Assembly (NCBI GenBank): GCA_016706865.1 | Contig: JADJIS010000002.1 | Location: 868,001-932,000 of the forward strand | Source of the DNA: Bacteroidota bacterium | GTDB lineage: Bacteria > Bacteroidota > Bacteroidia > Chitinophagales > BACL12 | Direction: 5' to 3' | Length of the DNA: 64,000 nt | Shown here: positions 26,524-36,121 of the stretch, piece after piece | Layout of the letters: each line of letters starts with the position of its first letter | How positions within the stretch are numbered: the stretch's first letter is position 1 | Made by a program: the position numbers and the translations under genes | Notes under the pieces: model-generated | The model's database searches: none | Told to the model about the DNA's origin: nothing | The model's input: only the letters and a program-made list of their open reading frames with translations

Positions 26524-27693
26524 CTATTTTATTTGTACAATAGTTACAGTTTTTTCCGCAGGCACTAAATTTATACCATAGGTATCCACTAATACTTTTT
26601 TCATTTCGTCAACCGATTTTAATTTGGGTAAAACCAGGTTGTATTTTATGTCTGCAGATTCTTCAGTGGAAATAAATACTCTTAATTTCTTTTGTAAAAA
26701 ATCGGATAATTCATAAAGTGATAAACGCGTTACTACAAAAGTGTTGTCTGTGGTTTGCACCATTCCCCCACCTTCTATAGTTTCAATGGAAGAAGTCAGT
26801 TTTGATGGGTTTTCAATTTTTAGATTATAAGTAATTACAGTGGTGTCTGTTTTTTCTATTTCAAAACTAAAAATGCCTTGAAGATCACGTATTATTTTTT
26901 CCTTTTCCATGGCATAGGTTATTCTAGCAGAATTACTAATGGCAATTAAATTAATTAAGGTGGTATCAAGATCGAGTCGGTCTGTGTTAAATTGCAGATC
27001 AGAAACGTTTAACAGATCCTGAACAATTTCTATGATCGGTGTAGCTTGATATGTAATATTTATGGCACTATCTACACGAGTTCCTTTTTGTGTTTTTGCC
27101 TCATATTTTTCATCTGGAGTGCTGGAGGTAATTTGATAGGTATAGTAGTTGGTATTATTGGTTTCCTTTTCTTGATTTGCATAATATTTATTAAAATGGG
27201 TGCCAATATTTCCGGTGTATTCACTTGCAACCCAATTATTATTCACCATTTTATCGAGCACATATTTTAATTCGTTTGAATGGCCAACCCATTGCAAAGT
27301 TTTATCCAAACCAATTACTGCTGTCATGGGTCTGCCTTCCACCTCAAACAACTTAAATGTATTTTGTTTATTATCTACAAAAAAGTTCAAGGGAAAATTT
27401 CTTTTGGTTAGAAAAAGGGAAACCTTTTCAATTGATTCATCACTCAGACACAGAATTTGAACCTCTTTGTTATACTCTTTTTGAATAGAGTCTAGATGCG
27501 GGAAGGAGGCTATACATGGTGCGCACCAGGTTGCCCAAAAATCCAAGACAATAATTTTTGATGCTTCAATTTTGGCATCGTTAATGCCAATTAATTCTTT
27601 ATTGTTTAATTCTACTTTGTCGCCGATCTTTATTTGAGCTGTAACTAATGTGGTAGTATATAGCAGGATACTAAAAAATAATAAATTTTTCAT
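26524..27693 (-). CDS. TlpA-like thioredoxin protein with C-terminal extension
   Basis: Secreted protein of 389 residues. The start is placed at MKNLLFF because it opens a signal peptide (cleavage near VTAQ, residue 20); the frame extends 43 codons upstream into the neighbouring gene. A thioredoxin domain at residues ~23-165 has the redox motif WATWCAPC (C57, C60) typical of TlpA/ResA. The remaining ~220 residues resemble the DUF3738-type extension found on some Bacteroidota TlpA proteins, but I am not certain. A disulfide reductase role in the periplasm is likely. It is near the propeller lipoprotein gene on the same strand. Confidence 0.75.
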   Translation of the reverse strand: MKNLLFFSILLYTTTLVTAQIKIGDKVELNNKELIGINDAKIEASKIIVLDFWATWCAPCIASFPHLDSIQKEYNKEVQILCLSDESIEKVSLFLTKRNFPLNFFVDNKQNTFKLFEVEGRPMTAVIGLDKTLQWVGHSNELKYVLDKMVNNNWVASEYTGNIGTHFNKYYANQEKETNNTNYYTYQITSSTPDEKYEAKTQKGTRVDSAINITYQATPIIEIVQDLLNVSDLQFNTDRLDLDTTLINLIAISNSARITYAMEKEKIIRDLQGIFSFEIEKTDTTVITYNLKIENPSKLTSSIETIEGGGMVQTTDNTFVVTRLSLYELSDFLQKKLRVFISTEESADIKYNLVLPKLKSVDEMKKVLVDTYGINLVPAEKTVTIVQIK

Positions 27694-27772
27694 CGGATGT
27701 TTAATAATTTTTGTTTCTAATAAATTTGATAGATATGTGGTTATGCAGATATAAAATAATTTGCAAAAATAG

Positions 27773-28873
27773 CTAAGGTTTAAATCTTTCAAAACTGTTA
27801 CCATTAAATTTAAATGCACCATTATCCGGCGTCCCCAACCATAAATCGCCTTTTTTATCCTGATACATCGACACTAAATTCACATCTTGAGATCCGTCTT
27901 TTACAGGATAATTTGTGATGTTTGTGCCGTCATATTTATACACTCCTTTACTCCAGGTATTGAGCCAGATATCTCCATTTTTATCTTCAATAATGTATGA
28001 AAAATAAATATACTCTTCTCCATCAAAAATTTCTGCGTTTCCAATTCCTTCTATTTTTTGATATTGCAGCCGATCGCTTTTTGCAGTTTCTTCAAAATTC
28101 ATTTTAAAACGTTGATTTGTATTACATATCCAAAAATCACCCTTTTTATCCTCATAGATGGATCTGATTCCAAAGGAACCACCATGAGGAACAATGGTTA
28201 ATTCACGTTCGTACATCCACTTAACTGACTTCCCATCAAATCTGCATGCTCCAAAAACAGAGGTGCCGAACCACATTGCACCACTGGGTTCTTTATAGAT
28301 GCAGTATACTTCATAGGGGCTAAAAAAGGGATTGATACCATTTTTATAAAATTCTTCGTGGAGATAATGTTTTGGAAATTCGAGGGCGTATAAATTTTTT
28401 CCATCATATCTATATGGTCCATGTTCGTTTTTTCTGCCTAACATATTAAACCACATATCGTTTGCTTCCAACTTCCAATCGTTGCTTTTTATGGGTTGTA
28501 AAACAATTATTTCTTTGCCGTCAAATTTATTAATTCCGCTTAAAGTGGAGAAGAACATATTCCCAAATTCATCTTCCTGAATTTGTCTTATACTGTCGCA
28601 GGATAAACCATGTTTTGTTGTAAGATTTAATATTGTTTTGCCATCATAATAAAATATACCTTCGCCATTGCTTCCAAACCAGTAGTGGTTATTTTTATCC
28701 TGATAAATATACCATAGATGGTCACCAAGCGCTTTTACGGTGTCGCCAAGTTCAATATTTGGTTTATTTGGTGTGTTTTCTGTTGAAGAGGTATTTTGAC
28801 CTTTGCATGAGATATACACAGTGCTGATCACAAACAACACCATCAGCTTTAATATCAAATTTAATAACTTCAT
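27773..28873 (-). CDS. Two-component-regulator-propeller repeat lipoprotein
   Basis: Lipoprotein of 366 residues (lipobox YISC at ~22) made of beta-propeller repeats of the Reg_prop type. Units such as HLWYIYQDKNNHYWFGSNG followed by EGIFYYDGKTI recur through the chain, for example MWFNMLGRKNEHGPYRYDG, DIWLNTWSKGVYKYDG and DLWLGTPDNGAFKFNG. These propellers are sensor domains in hybrid two-component systems; here there is no kinase or DNA-binding part, so it is a stand-alone surface propeller. Ligand and role are unknown. Confidence 0.8.
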   Translation of the reverse strand: MKLLNLILKLMVLFVISTVYISCKGQNTSSTENTPNKPNIELGDTVKALGDHLWYIYQDKNNHYWFGSNGEGIFYYDGKTILNLTTKHGLSCDSIRQIQEDEFGNMFFSTLSGINKFDGKEIIVLQPIKSNDWKLEANDMWFNMLGRKNEHGPYRYDGKNLYALEFPKHYLHEEFYKNGINPFFSPYEVYCIYKEPSGAMWFGTSVFGACRFDGKSVKWMYERELTIVPHGGSFGIRSIYEDKKGDFWICNTNQRFKMNFEETAKSDRLQYQKIEGIGNAEIFDGEEYIYFSYIIEDKNGDIWLNTWSKGVYKYDGTNITNYPVKDGSQDVNLVSMYQDKKGDLWLGTPDNGAFKFNGNSFERFKP

Positions 28874-29317
28874 TTTTTTTATATTGATTGAAAGGAAAAT
28901 AATTAACCACTGTTTTTTTCATGTTCTTTTGTCTGGATTATTCGCAGTCCCAGTCGTAGTTGTAAACTTCGAGCTTTATTAAGGTTTACCATTAGTGAGA
29001 CCCTCGCTAAGAGCGAGAGCCTCACTAATTCTTCAGCAAAGCTCTCAATAAAGTTACACGCTGGATTTTCCTCGCATATGTGTTGATTCGAGATTAATTA
29101 CATGTTTCAATTTTCAAAGTTACCATATATTATTATAACTCCAAATACCTAGAACGGGAGCAAATTGCCAAAACTTCAGAATATTTCAGTAATTAAAACA
29201 GCATTCTTTTTAGCCATCATTTTGTTCTCTAATATCTATAAATCTTGAAAATGAAAAATAAAATTTATTAACTTTACTATTGTTACCTTTTTAAATTATT
29301 TTTTAAATCACTTTACT
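28874..29317. other. Gene-free stretch with one long hairpin
   Basis: I see no credible gene in these 444 bp. The only clear structure is the hairpin at 28991-29029, listed separately. The last ~100 bp are A+T-rich and should hold the promoter of the + strand gene that follows. Confidence 0.6.
28991..29029. repeat. REP-like hairpin, copy 1 (AGTGAGACC ... AGCCTCACT)
   Basis: Nine-bp arms ATTAGTGAG and CTCACTAAT enclose a 3-nt internal loop on each side and a further 6-bp stem CTCGCT/AGCGAG. A related element with the same outer sequences AGTGAGACC and AGCCTCACT lies at 40614-40648. Confidence 0.65.
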
Positions 29318-29776
29318 ATGAAAAAAACCGGACCTAAGAGTGAAAATGTGAGAAAAGTAACTTCTACTAAAGCGAATATTGCAATAGATAAAAAGATTCT
29401 TTTAAACATCCGGAATTTTGAGGATAAAAACCCGGAAGAGATCTCTCAACGTATCAAACAACTGGATAAGGAATGGGACATAGAACGGGTTTTAGCTCTT
29501 AATATGTCCGCCTTAGCTATTTGCGGAATAACTTCATCTCTCATTTTTAATATATACTCTATTATTTTGCCAATCTTGTTATTGCTTTTTTTTATATGGC
29601 ATGCTTTTCAGGGATGGTGCCCACCAATACCAATACTCCGATATTTTAAAGTTCGGACGCGTCCAGAAATTGATAGGGAGAAATATGCTTTAAAGGCTTT
29701 GAGAGGTGATTTTGAGGGACTTTCAAATGCAGAGGATGCAGCAAATTGGGCATTTGAATCAACTAAAAAAATATAA
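29318..29776 (+). CDS. DUF2892 (YgaP-like) membrane protein
   Basis: Protein of 152 residues with a soluble charged N-terminus (DKKILLNIRNFEDKNPEEIS) and a helical hairpin at residues ~64-100. The hairpin is followed by WHAFQGWCPPIPILRYFKVRT, whose GWCPP motif is typical of the DUF2892/YgaP membrane domain. YgaP itself is a membrane rhodanese, but no rhodanese domain is present here. Function unknown. It stands alone between two long A+T-rich spacers. Confidence 0.7.
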   Translation: MKKTGPKSENVRKVTSTKANIAIDKKILLNIRNFEDKNPEEISQRIKQLDKEWDIERVLALNMSALAICGITSSLIFNIYSIILPILLLLFFIWHAFQGWCPPIPILRYFKVRTRPEIDREKYALKALRGDFEGLSNAEDAANWAFESTKKI

Positions 29777-29908
29777 ATGCGTGAAGCTAACATTTAATGT
29801 TGACCATATCAATCAATAATAGTAGCAACTAAAGTTCGCTTGAAGTAATTGTTGGTAACTCTAAAGTCATATTTGATGACTTCTATGGAGTTCTGGTTTT
29901 ATTAATTG

Positions 29909-30115
29909 TTAATTAAGTTTTTGAAAAAAAACAATCTTTTCTTTTAATGAAATTTTTTCCACTTCATATCCATATTCGAGCAATTCTTTTTTAAAATTCA
30001 AAAAAGAGTGGTCAATTGGAATTCCTGCAATCTTAGCAATTTCCTCAAAAGTTAGTTTAATTGATGGTTTCCCCTTTTTTTTAATATAATTCCACAACGC
30101 ATTATATTTACTCAT
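29909..30115 (-). CDS. Small conserved protein of unknown function
   Basis: Protein of 68 residues: MSKYNALWNYIKKKG, then IKLTFEEIAKIAGIPIDHSF and a mixed alpha/beta tail ending EKIVFFQKLN. The LTFEEIxxIxGIPIDHSFL pattern looks like a widespread family of small soluble proteins, often found singly. No catalytic residues are apparent. It is flanked by non-coding sequence on both sides, so it forms its own transcription unit. Confidence 0.65.
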   Translation of the reverse strand: MSKYNALWNYIKKKGKPSIKLTFEEIAKIAGIPIDHSFLNFKKELLEYGYEVEKISLKEKIVFFQKLN

Positions 30116-30281
30116 GATAAATGGTTCGTGTTATAAAGATGTTATGTTGTATTAAGGTATAACTGTATTTTTTACAATTTTGTTCTTAAAAGGTAAAGTA
30201 ACTTATAATTTATTACTTAACAATTTGTCCAGTTTATCATAAATATCCATCAACCCTTTTTCCATTCCACTGTTGATCATT

Positions 30282-30887
30282 TCATTTCGACTTTATTTTT
30301 ATTGTCCAATCAGCAAGATCAAATGTCCGCACTTTTAACCCTATAACGTGTTTATATACCAAATATGTCATCCCAATTCCGATTATTTCGCCAATTATCA
30401 ATATTCCGGGATTGAATTTTCCATCAGCAAAGGCCGCGATAGGCGCGCCAGCAATGAACATTAAGCATGCTAATGGAACGCTGATACCGAAACCGGTACA
30501 ATTTTCATGATCGGAAAATGAAATGGAAGAAATGGCATCTAAATTAATTTTTTGCTGAGTGACACCTTTGCGGTTTATATTCTGTTCAATATACGAAATG
30601 GTGTCAACATCATTTTCGCAATGGTAATTTATAACTTGACTAACAACTATATAATCTTTTTTAATGGAGTCTAATCTATAAAGACTGTTCTGCAACAAAC
30701 AATCCTCTGATCCATGACAGATTGATTCCCATTTTGCATATTTAAAACTTTGTCCTTTTAGAGTTACACCAATTGTTCTATCAATTTTTATAACTTCTCT
30801 TTTTAATCCTTTTTTAAAAACAATTTTTTGCTGACCGTGAGAATCAGAGGTAAGAATAATTGTCAATATAAGCAATAGGTAGCGCAT
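30282..30887 (-). CDS. Hypothetical secreted or membrane protein
   Basis: Protein of 201 residues that I do not recognise. The N-terminus is a signal peptide (cleavage near SHGQ, residue ~18), followed by a beta-rich domain with four cysteines (ICHGSEDC, YHCENDVD, ENCTGFG). Two hydrophobic segments lie near the C-terminus (VPLACLMFIAGAPIAAF and IIGEIIGIGMTYLVY). The layout resembles small Bacteroidota proteins that respond to cell-envelope signals, but no function can be given. Confidence 0.6.
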   Translation of the reverse strand: MRYLLLILTIILTSDSHGQQKIVFKKGLKREVIKIDRTIGVTLKGQSFKYAKWESICHGSEDCLLQNSLYRLDSIKKDYIVVSQVINYHCENDVDTISYIEQNINRKGVTQQKINLDAISSISFSDHENCTGFGISVPLACLMFIAGAPIAAFADGKFNPGILIIGEIIGIGMTYLVYKHVIGLKVRTFDLADWTIKIKSK

Positions 30888-30902
30888 TATTCAATTATTT
30901 AC

Positions 30903-31337
30903 TCAGCTTTTTTCATTCTGCGCCTCAAACCCATATCGTATAGCCTCTGCAAGAATTTCAATATTTATATCTTTAAGTGTTTTGAACTTAATACAATACC
31001 CGGTCACACTCGCCTTTCCTATTTTAGTTCCATATGTTTTGGCAAGGTAGGTTTTATCATCGATTCCAAGTATATATACAGAGATTCCGGTTGTGTTTGC
31101 ACTCAACCCAATTTGATAAAATTCGCGGGTTGATCCATCAGCATATTTTAAGGTGTACATTCCATACCCGATGTTAGGATTAGAAACAACTTTATTTTCC
31201 TCGTTCTTGCCATCCAGGAACCATAGTTTACAGCTTGGGTTTATTTCCCTAATCACTCGGTGCAGCTCTTGCATGTCGTTCCGTTTTGATTCAGGTTGAC
31301 TGTTTATGTATTCTTTGACCTGGTCTTGTATGTTCAT
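30903..31337 (-). CDS. DUF1801 domain protein
   Basis: Soluble protein of 144 residues of the DUF1801 (YdhG-like) family: an N-terminal helix (VKEYINSQPESKRNDMQELH), the conserved region after it (INPSCKLWFLDGKNE), YKxG-like YQIGLSANTTGISVYI, and the ending GYCIKFKTLKDINIEILAEA. The family is related to frataxin-like folds, but its biochemical role is not established. The gene stands in a run of small minus-strand genes with ~80 bp gaps. Confidence 0.75.
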   Translation of the reverse strand: MNIQDQVKEYINSQPESKRNDMQELHRVIREINPSCKLWFLDGKNEENKVVSNPNIGYGMYTLKYADGSTREFYQIGLSANTTGISVYILGIDDKTYLAKTYGTKIGKASVTGYCIKFKTLKDINIEILAEAIRYGFEAQNEKS

Positions 31338-31417
31338 ACAAATATAAAATTACGGTATACCAATTATTATTAAACCAATTAACTCCTGATTTAATAATCC
31401 AATTTTAAGTCTGACAC

Positions 31418-31939
31418 TTAATCCTGACTCATACTCATTTTCATTTCCTCAACAGCCTTTTCACCTTCTTCCGTAATCCCCATTATTTCCGTAAAGACAC
31501 CAATCTCTTCTCTCGTATCAAAGAATACAATTTTTGCAATTGGTGTATCAAAGCTACTTACAACTTCAAATCCTTTGCTTTCAAAATCTGCGATAACATT
31601 ATCAAGGTTTGTGATCTTGGTGCTATATGCAATATGATGAACTCCACCTGCAGGGTTGTTGTCAATAAAATCCTTGAATATACTTTTACCTGAAAGTGGT
31701 TGGATAATTTCAATAAAGGTACCACCTGAATATGTCATGGTAACTAGATTTTCAGCATCTGCCACTTTTCCGTAATATGTTCCATCATAATCCTGTAATC
31801 GTGTAGTGCCTGTCGGCATAAAATTTTTAACACCAAACATTTCCTGAAAAAATGTTTTCGATTTTTCCAAGTCTTTTATTACGTATGCAATTTGAGTTGG
31901 CTTAAGTAGTGGTGTTTCGAGTTTCTTTGTTTTGGACAT
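31418..31939 (-). CDS. VOC (glyoxalase/bleomycin-resistance) family protein
   Basis: Protein of 173 residues with a single vicinal-oxygen-chelate module: QIAYVIKDLEKSKTFFQEMFG at the start, the middle FIEIIQPLSGKS with GGVHHIAYS, and KIVFFDTREEIGVFTEIMG at the end. The H and E residues in these segments are candidate metal ligands, as in methylmalonyl-CoA epimerase and glyoxalase I. The substrate is unknown. Confidence 0.85.
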   Translation of the reverse strand: MSKTKKLETPLLKPTQIAYVIKDLEKSKTFFQEMFGVKNFMPTGTTRLQDYDGTYYGKVADAENLVTMTYSGGTFIEIIQPLSGKSIFKDFIDNNPAGGVHHIAYSTKITNLDNVIADFESKGFEVVSSFDTPIAKIVFFDTREEIGVFTEIMGITEEGEKAVEEMKMSMSQD

Positions 31940-31976
31940 ATATTGAATTTATATTTTAATTGGTATTTCTCCTTGG

Positions 31977-32900
31977 TTACATTTGACCAAGGTAGGCAAA
32001 TACACTATATCTTTTCTCTACTGTAATTAAGTTGTCAATTAATTTTAAACAGCTGTCCAAGTCGCGATAACAAAATGGTGCATCTGTTTTTATATTGTCG
32101 TTTGCAATCATTTTGGGGATGTAAATTTTCTCTCTCAATGCATTATAGTCAAATGTTGAGGCAAATTCTTTGGCTTCCCCTCGTGACATAATACGTCCAG
32201 TTCCATGGCAAAGTGAGTTGTATGTTTTTTCAACTTCCCGGGTTGCGGAAATTAAAACAACATCACCATTCATGTTTGAAGGTACTATGGTCATTTCACC
32301 TGGTTTGACTTTAACGGCACCTTTTCTAATAATTACACCATCGTCAGTGTGTTCAAAATGGTTGTGATTAATATCAATAATGAGGTTGAGGCGACCAAAA
32401 TGTTTTTCTAATAGTTTGAAAATTGCGAACCTATTATCTTTAGCCCATTCGCATACATCATAAAACTTTGTGTCAAACTTTTTGGGATGGTCGATAAGGT
32501 CGTCAACAAGTTTAGATTCGTTACGGGAACCAGTATGAATTAAAAAATAAAGTTTGTCGTCGGTGTAAGATTCTAAGGCGTCAAGAAAATGGTTGCCGGA
32601 ACCTAAGTCACCCAGTTTTCCTTTGTTAGCTTGAATATCGTAATATATTTGATCCCACTTCTCTCTTTTAAAATCTTCTTTAGTTAAATTCGCTTCACAA
32701 AAAAGCATACCACAACCACAATCAGAAATTGCAAACTTTCGCCAATCCTCTTGTTTAGTAAAAACAACAGTTCCTGTAGGCAAAGGAGATTTACCCGGAC
32801 ATGCATCCGGGAAAAAAATCACTTTTTCTGCCCGAAGATCGTGGGGTAACCATCCGTAAACTTTGTTAAGTGGTTCTGCTGAATAGTTAATTACTTCCAT
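31977..32900 (-). CDS. RtcB-like RNA ligase family protein
   Basis: Protein of 307 residues with a compact set of RtcB motifs: SDCGCGM (metal-binding Cys region), LGDLGSGNHFLD, HTGSRN, DINHNHFE, RKGAVKVKPGEM, and CHGTGRIMSR, which holds the His that is guanylylated in RtcB. RtcB seals RNA ends bearing 2',3'-cyclic phosphate or 3'-phosphate to 5'-hydroxyl. It is much shorter than E. coli RtcB (about 400 residues) and belongs to a short branch. No archease or RNA-cyclase gene lies nearby. Ligase activity is probable but not certain. Confidence 0.82.
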   Translation of the reverse strand: MEVINYSAEPLNKVYGWLPHDLRAEKVIFFPDACPGKSPLPTGTVVFTKQEDWRKFAISDCGCGMLFCEANLTKEDFKREKWDQIYYDIQANKGKLGDLGSGNHFLDALESYTDDKLYFLIHTGSRNESKLVDDLIDHPKKFDTKFYDVCEWAKDNRFAIFKLLEKHFGRLNLIIDINHNHFEHTDDGVIIRKGAVKVKPGEMTIVPSNMNGDVVLISATREVEKTYNSLCHGTGRIMSRGEAKEFASTFDYNALREKIYIPKMIANDNIKTDAPFCYRDLDSCLKLIDNLITVEKRYSVFAYLGQM

Positions 32901-33053
32901 TTTTCGACTGATAAATTTTATGCTTTATTATGTCAAATAATCTTTTGGCGATCGGCGAAAAAGCAACATACGAATAAATAAAAGATTTCTTCCCTCAAAA
33001 TTTAATTCCAAACACATAAACTAAATTTTGCCAAGCGTCTTTCAGGGTTCCCC

Positions 33054-33398
33054 CTATTGATCAATTTCCAAGCAAGCTAATTCTTTATAATTGTTGTCTG
33101 TTAGAAAACTTTTAATAATTTCTGAATGAAGTGAAAATATTCTGGCCAAATTTTTACTTGAAGTATTTCCTAGCCTCAGCCATATTAATTTCGGTGGGTG
33201 TCCAAGCAGAGATACCAAATCATAGAAGTCTGCATCAAAAGTTACAATGTCAAATTTATTTTCTTTCGCGAAATTCCAAATCTGCCTGTCTGTGGAAAAT
33301 TGCAAATTAAATTCTTTTACATGTCTGCCTTCTGGAAATACTTCCTTCAAAATTGCGACTACACGAAAAGAAATATTTTGATCGAACAAAAGTTTCAC
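33054..33398 (-). CDS. DUF5615 PIN-like toxin
   Basis: Probable ribonuclease toxin of 114 residues. Acidic residues of the PIN-like active site are visible: D in KLLFDQNIS near the start and the pair in DIVTFDADFYDL. DUF5615 proteins are typically encoded directly after a DUF433 antitoxin, as here, with a 4-bp overlap. The target RNA is unknown. Confidence 0.85.
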   Translation of the reverse strand: MKLLFDQNISFRVVAILKEVFPEGRHVKEFNLQFSTDRQIWNFAKENKFDIVTFDADFYDLVSLLGHPPKLIWLRLGNTSSKNLARIFSLHSEIIKSFLTDNNYKELACLEIDQ

Positions 33399-33619
33399 GA
33401 GGCAATCCTGATTTTATGTTCTCTATCTGCGGCATAAGCTAAAACAGCTATTACATCTTGTTCCGTTATTTCGGGATAATCTTTAACAATTTCTTCTGAT
33501 GTCATTCCGGAGGCTAACCAACCGAGAATATCATAAACAGTTATTCTCATTCCTCTAATGCAGGGCTTTCCAAAACGGACTTGCGGATCAATGGTTATGA
33601 TTTCTGAATAATGTTTCAT
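33395..33619 (-). CDS. DUF433 antitoxin
   Basis: Protein of 74 residues with the DUF433 layout: ITIDPQVRFGKPCIRGMRIT followed by VYDILGWLASGMTSEEIVKDYP and a C-terminal helix. The motif GKPCIRGxRI is diagnostic. The start is placed at MKHYSE; five upstream codons of the frame are less likely. It overlaps the DUF5615 gene by 4 bp, the usual order antitoxin then toxin, and probably autoregulates the pair through its helix-turn-helix. Confidence 0.85.
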   Translation of the reverse strand: MKHYSEIITIDPQVRFGKPCIRGMRITVYDILGWLASGMTSEEIVKDYPEITEQDVIAVLAYAADREHKIRIAS

Positions 33620-33789
33620 GTGACGAAGATACAAAACAAAATGCTGAAATCGAAAAACGGTTCAACTTCAAGGTGTTGCCTATTACATTTGTTAGATTAT
33701 CCCAAATCAGGATGATAAGCACAAAACTTCATTAGAAGCACAGAACTTGGCCTTAGCACTTTGCAAGAAAACCCAACTTGCGTGCAATG

Positions 33790-35130
33790 TTATTCTTTTC
33801 CGATAGTTTCATCTCCTTTAAATATCAGAAAACTGCAACTGTTTTTTGATGGGTCATTTAATTCGATGTCGAATACTTTCATTGTATATAAAAAGTCTCC
33901 AAATAAAATCAGTTTATTATCCATTAAAAAGGCTCCAATTTTTTCATATCCATTACCAATTAGACGCTCAACAGAATTTATTTCACCATTTATATCAAAC
34001 AAAATCAAAGCCGCATCAGAGTATTCATATTCACTGCTGTCCTTTAAAGAAAAGATTTCCATTCCATTAATGTTTACAAAATCTTTGTATTCTAAACCTA
34101 CAGCAATGGTTTTATTAAGCACACTCATTGATTCAAGGTTAACATCATACTCGCTTTTTAAAATTTGTATCCAATTTAGATTTAATGAATCATTTAAACT
34201 GGCAACGAAACCATTTCGTGCTGATTCATCTCGAAATCTGTTTTTAGGTGATTTCAATGTTTTCTCCAAAAAATATACAGCAGATTCAAATTTCAATGTA
34301 TCGTTCCCTTTAAATGAACCACCAATAAAAAATTCGTCATTTATTATTTCGAGGTGTTCTATATTCACTCCATTGGTAGCTATTGATTTCGCATTTATAA
34401 TATTTCCTGATGTTTCAAATTCCAATAAAATATTCCCATTTATTTTAATGGTATCCTTTTCGAGTGCAATCCTGTTTCCACTTATAATAAAGCCAATTTT
34501 ATTCTTATAAACATCATGCGTTAAAACCTTTAAATTTTCACCTTTGATAAAATAGGTATACGTTTTACCTGTTGAATGATTAGTTATTCTGATATTATTA
34601 TTATTACCTCCTATTATTTCTAAGTTATTTATTAGGATACTTTTATGATATTCCCAGTTTGTCCATTCCCAAATTTGCCCTATATCATCGTAAAATCCTT
34701 GAATCCTTGAATTTGGAACATTTGATTTGATATCAGATATTTTATTTTCATTTAAAAATTTTCCATTGAGGTCTAAAACAGTTTCGTATAGTACAGCACT
34801 TGAATTCACTTTGTTATTAAGCCAATCTGCATTAAGAACAAATACCTTATTATTTTCGAATTTTACATCAAAAAGTATCCTGTTGTCAAAAGCACGAACC
34901 CAAATAAACTTTCCTTCATTATCATGTAGGGCAATACCTTCAACATAATATCCTTTAAATTTATTTACCAGAAACTTTTTAAGTTCATTATCATTAGCTC
35001 CTTTAATCAAGGAAATATATCCATTCTCTATTTGTTTAATTTTCGCAAATCTTGCGTCATGAAATATTTGCTGGCAGAATGAATTTGCAGTTAAAAAAGT
35101 AAGTAATAGAAATAGTCCTATTGGTTTCAT
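33790..35130 (-). CDS. Hypothetical secreted protein, possible beta-propeller
   Basis: Protein of 446 residues with a signal peptide (cleavage near SFCQ, residue ~19) and no sorting domain. The chain is rich in short beta-strands with repeated patterns such as GIALHDNEGKFIWVRAFDN and FVASLNDSLNLNWIQILKS, LILFDINGEINSVERLIG, resembling secreted propeller proteins that begin units with xxDxxGxxxW. I do not recognise the family. It is alone, with ~75 bp to the next gene. Confidence 0.6.
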   Translation of the reverse strand: MKPIGLFLLLTFLTANSFCQQIFHDARFAKIKQIENGYISLIKGANDNELKKFLVNKFKGYYVEGIALHDNEGKFIWVRAFDNRILFDVKFENNKVFVLNADWLNNKVNSSAVLYETVLDLNGKFLNENKISDIKSNVPNSRIQGFYDDIGQIWEWTNWEYHKSILINNLEIIGGNNNNIRITNHSTGKTYTYFIKGENLKVLTHDVYKNKIGFIISGNRIALEKDTIKINGNILLEFETSGNIINAKSIATNGVNIEHLEIINDEFFIGGSFKGNDTLKFESAVYFLEKTLKSPKNRFRDESARNGFVASLNDSLNLNWIQILKSEYDVNLESMSVLNKTIAVGLEYKDFVNINGMEIFSLKDSSEYEYSDAALILFDINGEINSVERLIGNGYEKIGAFLMDNKLILFGDFLYTMKVFDIELNDPSKNSCSFLIFKGDETIGKE

Positions 35131-35205
35131 TTATTAGTCTTAGTTAACATCTTATATAGCAAACTACAAAAATTCCCATTATCCCTAATTCCCATCACAC
35201 TTTGC

Positions 35206-35850
35206 TCAATCCCCAATCTCCTCCAACACCGGTATATCATCCATTTTTTCTAATCTCTCTGCAAGTTCTTTTTTAGCTTCAATTAATTCTTTTTCCGCTT
35301 TGATAAGGTCTTCGTGGAGTTTTTCTTTACCTCTGCGGGTTTTGGAAAGTTTGCGCATGATCTCGAAAATTTCTCCTTCTGCTTCCATTATTTTTAGACG
35401 TTTGTAATAAGTAAGTGTTTCGGTCATGTGTGCAAGTGCGATCATTGCAGTTAAAAAAGGATGGTTATTGGTAACATTTACAGCTTTTAATTTTCCATGT
35501 TCAAGTTCCACTTTTATTGCAAAGGCAAATTCTTTCATATTAAATTCTTCGTGTTTACTTTTCGGATCTAAATATGCTTTAATTGCGTCCACATTATTCA
35601 TGGTGGACAGATCCACTTCTGTATTCTTTTTGGAATTGAGGTCCTTAAAAATTACATTTCGTATTGCACGTGCTTCGTCAACGGTTGGATCATTTTTCGG
35701 GTTATCAAAATCGCGTTCCGACCAATCCCAGTTTTTACGGTGAACCGGTTTGATATATTTTTCGCAAAATTCCGTTACGTCATTTTTCAGACTCACGAAT
35801 TTGCCGTCCCGTTTTATATAAACATCCTGATAAGTGCCACTGGTTTTCAT
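35206..35850 (-). CDS. Hypothetical cytoplasmic protein with C-terminal coiled coil
   Basis: Protein of 214 residues without signal or membrane segments. The N-terminal two thirds are mixed alpha/beta with Trp-rich KNWDWSERDFDNPKND. The last ~65 residues are a highly charged coiled coil (EKLHEDLIKAEKELIEAKKE). I do not recognise the family. It is monocistronic and divergent from the lipase gene. Confidence 0.6.
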   Translation of the reverse strand: MKTSGTYQDVYIKRDGKFVSLKNDVTEFCEKYIKPVHRKNWDWSERDFDNPKNDPTVDEARAIRNVIFKDLNSKKNTEVDLSTMNNVDAIKAYLDPKSKHEEFNMKEFAFAIKVELEHGKLKAVNVTNNHPFLTAMIALAHMTETLTYYKRLKIMEAEGEIFEIMRKLSKTRRGKEKLHEDLIKAEKELIEAKKELAERLEKMDDIPVLEEIGD

Positions 35851-36121
35851 ATTGCCATTTTTAGGTGATAAATGTAATGAATTTCCTCTTTATGTTATTT
35901 TTTGGGGAAACTGCAATTTTTGGAGGCTTTTCAAGGTTTAAATGAAATTTTTATAAATTTTGCCCGGAGTTGACCTGTTTTCTACATTTTTTGCATGCCA
36001 AATTTGTGGAATGCAAACCAATTTCCTTCAAAAATTTATAAATTTGACTGCTTGAAAGTGCATTAAATTAATTAAGAGATTAAATTTGAACCAATGATTG
36101 TTTTCTTAAATCCATAGAAGT

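Noticed and set aside
33761..34510. Long + strand open frame of 249 codons
   Set aside because: It is the antisense shadow of the secreted-protein gene, which has a signal peptide and normal composition on the minus strand.
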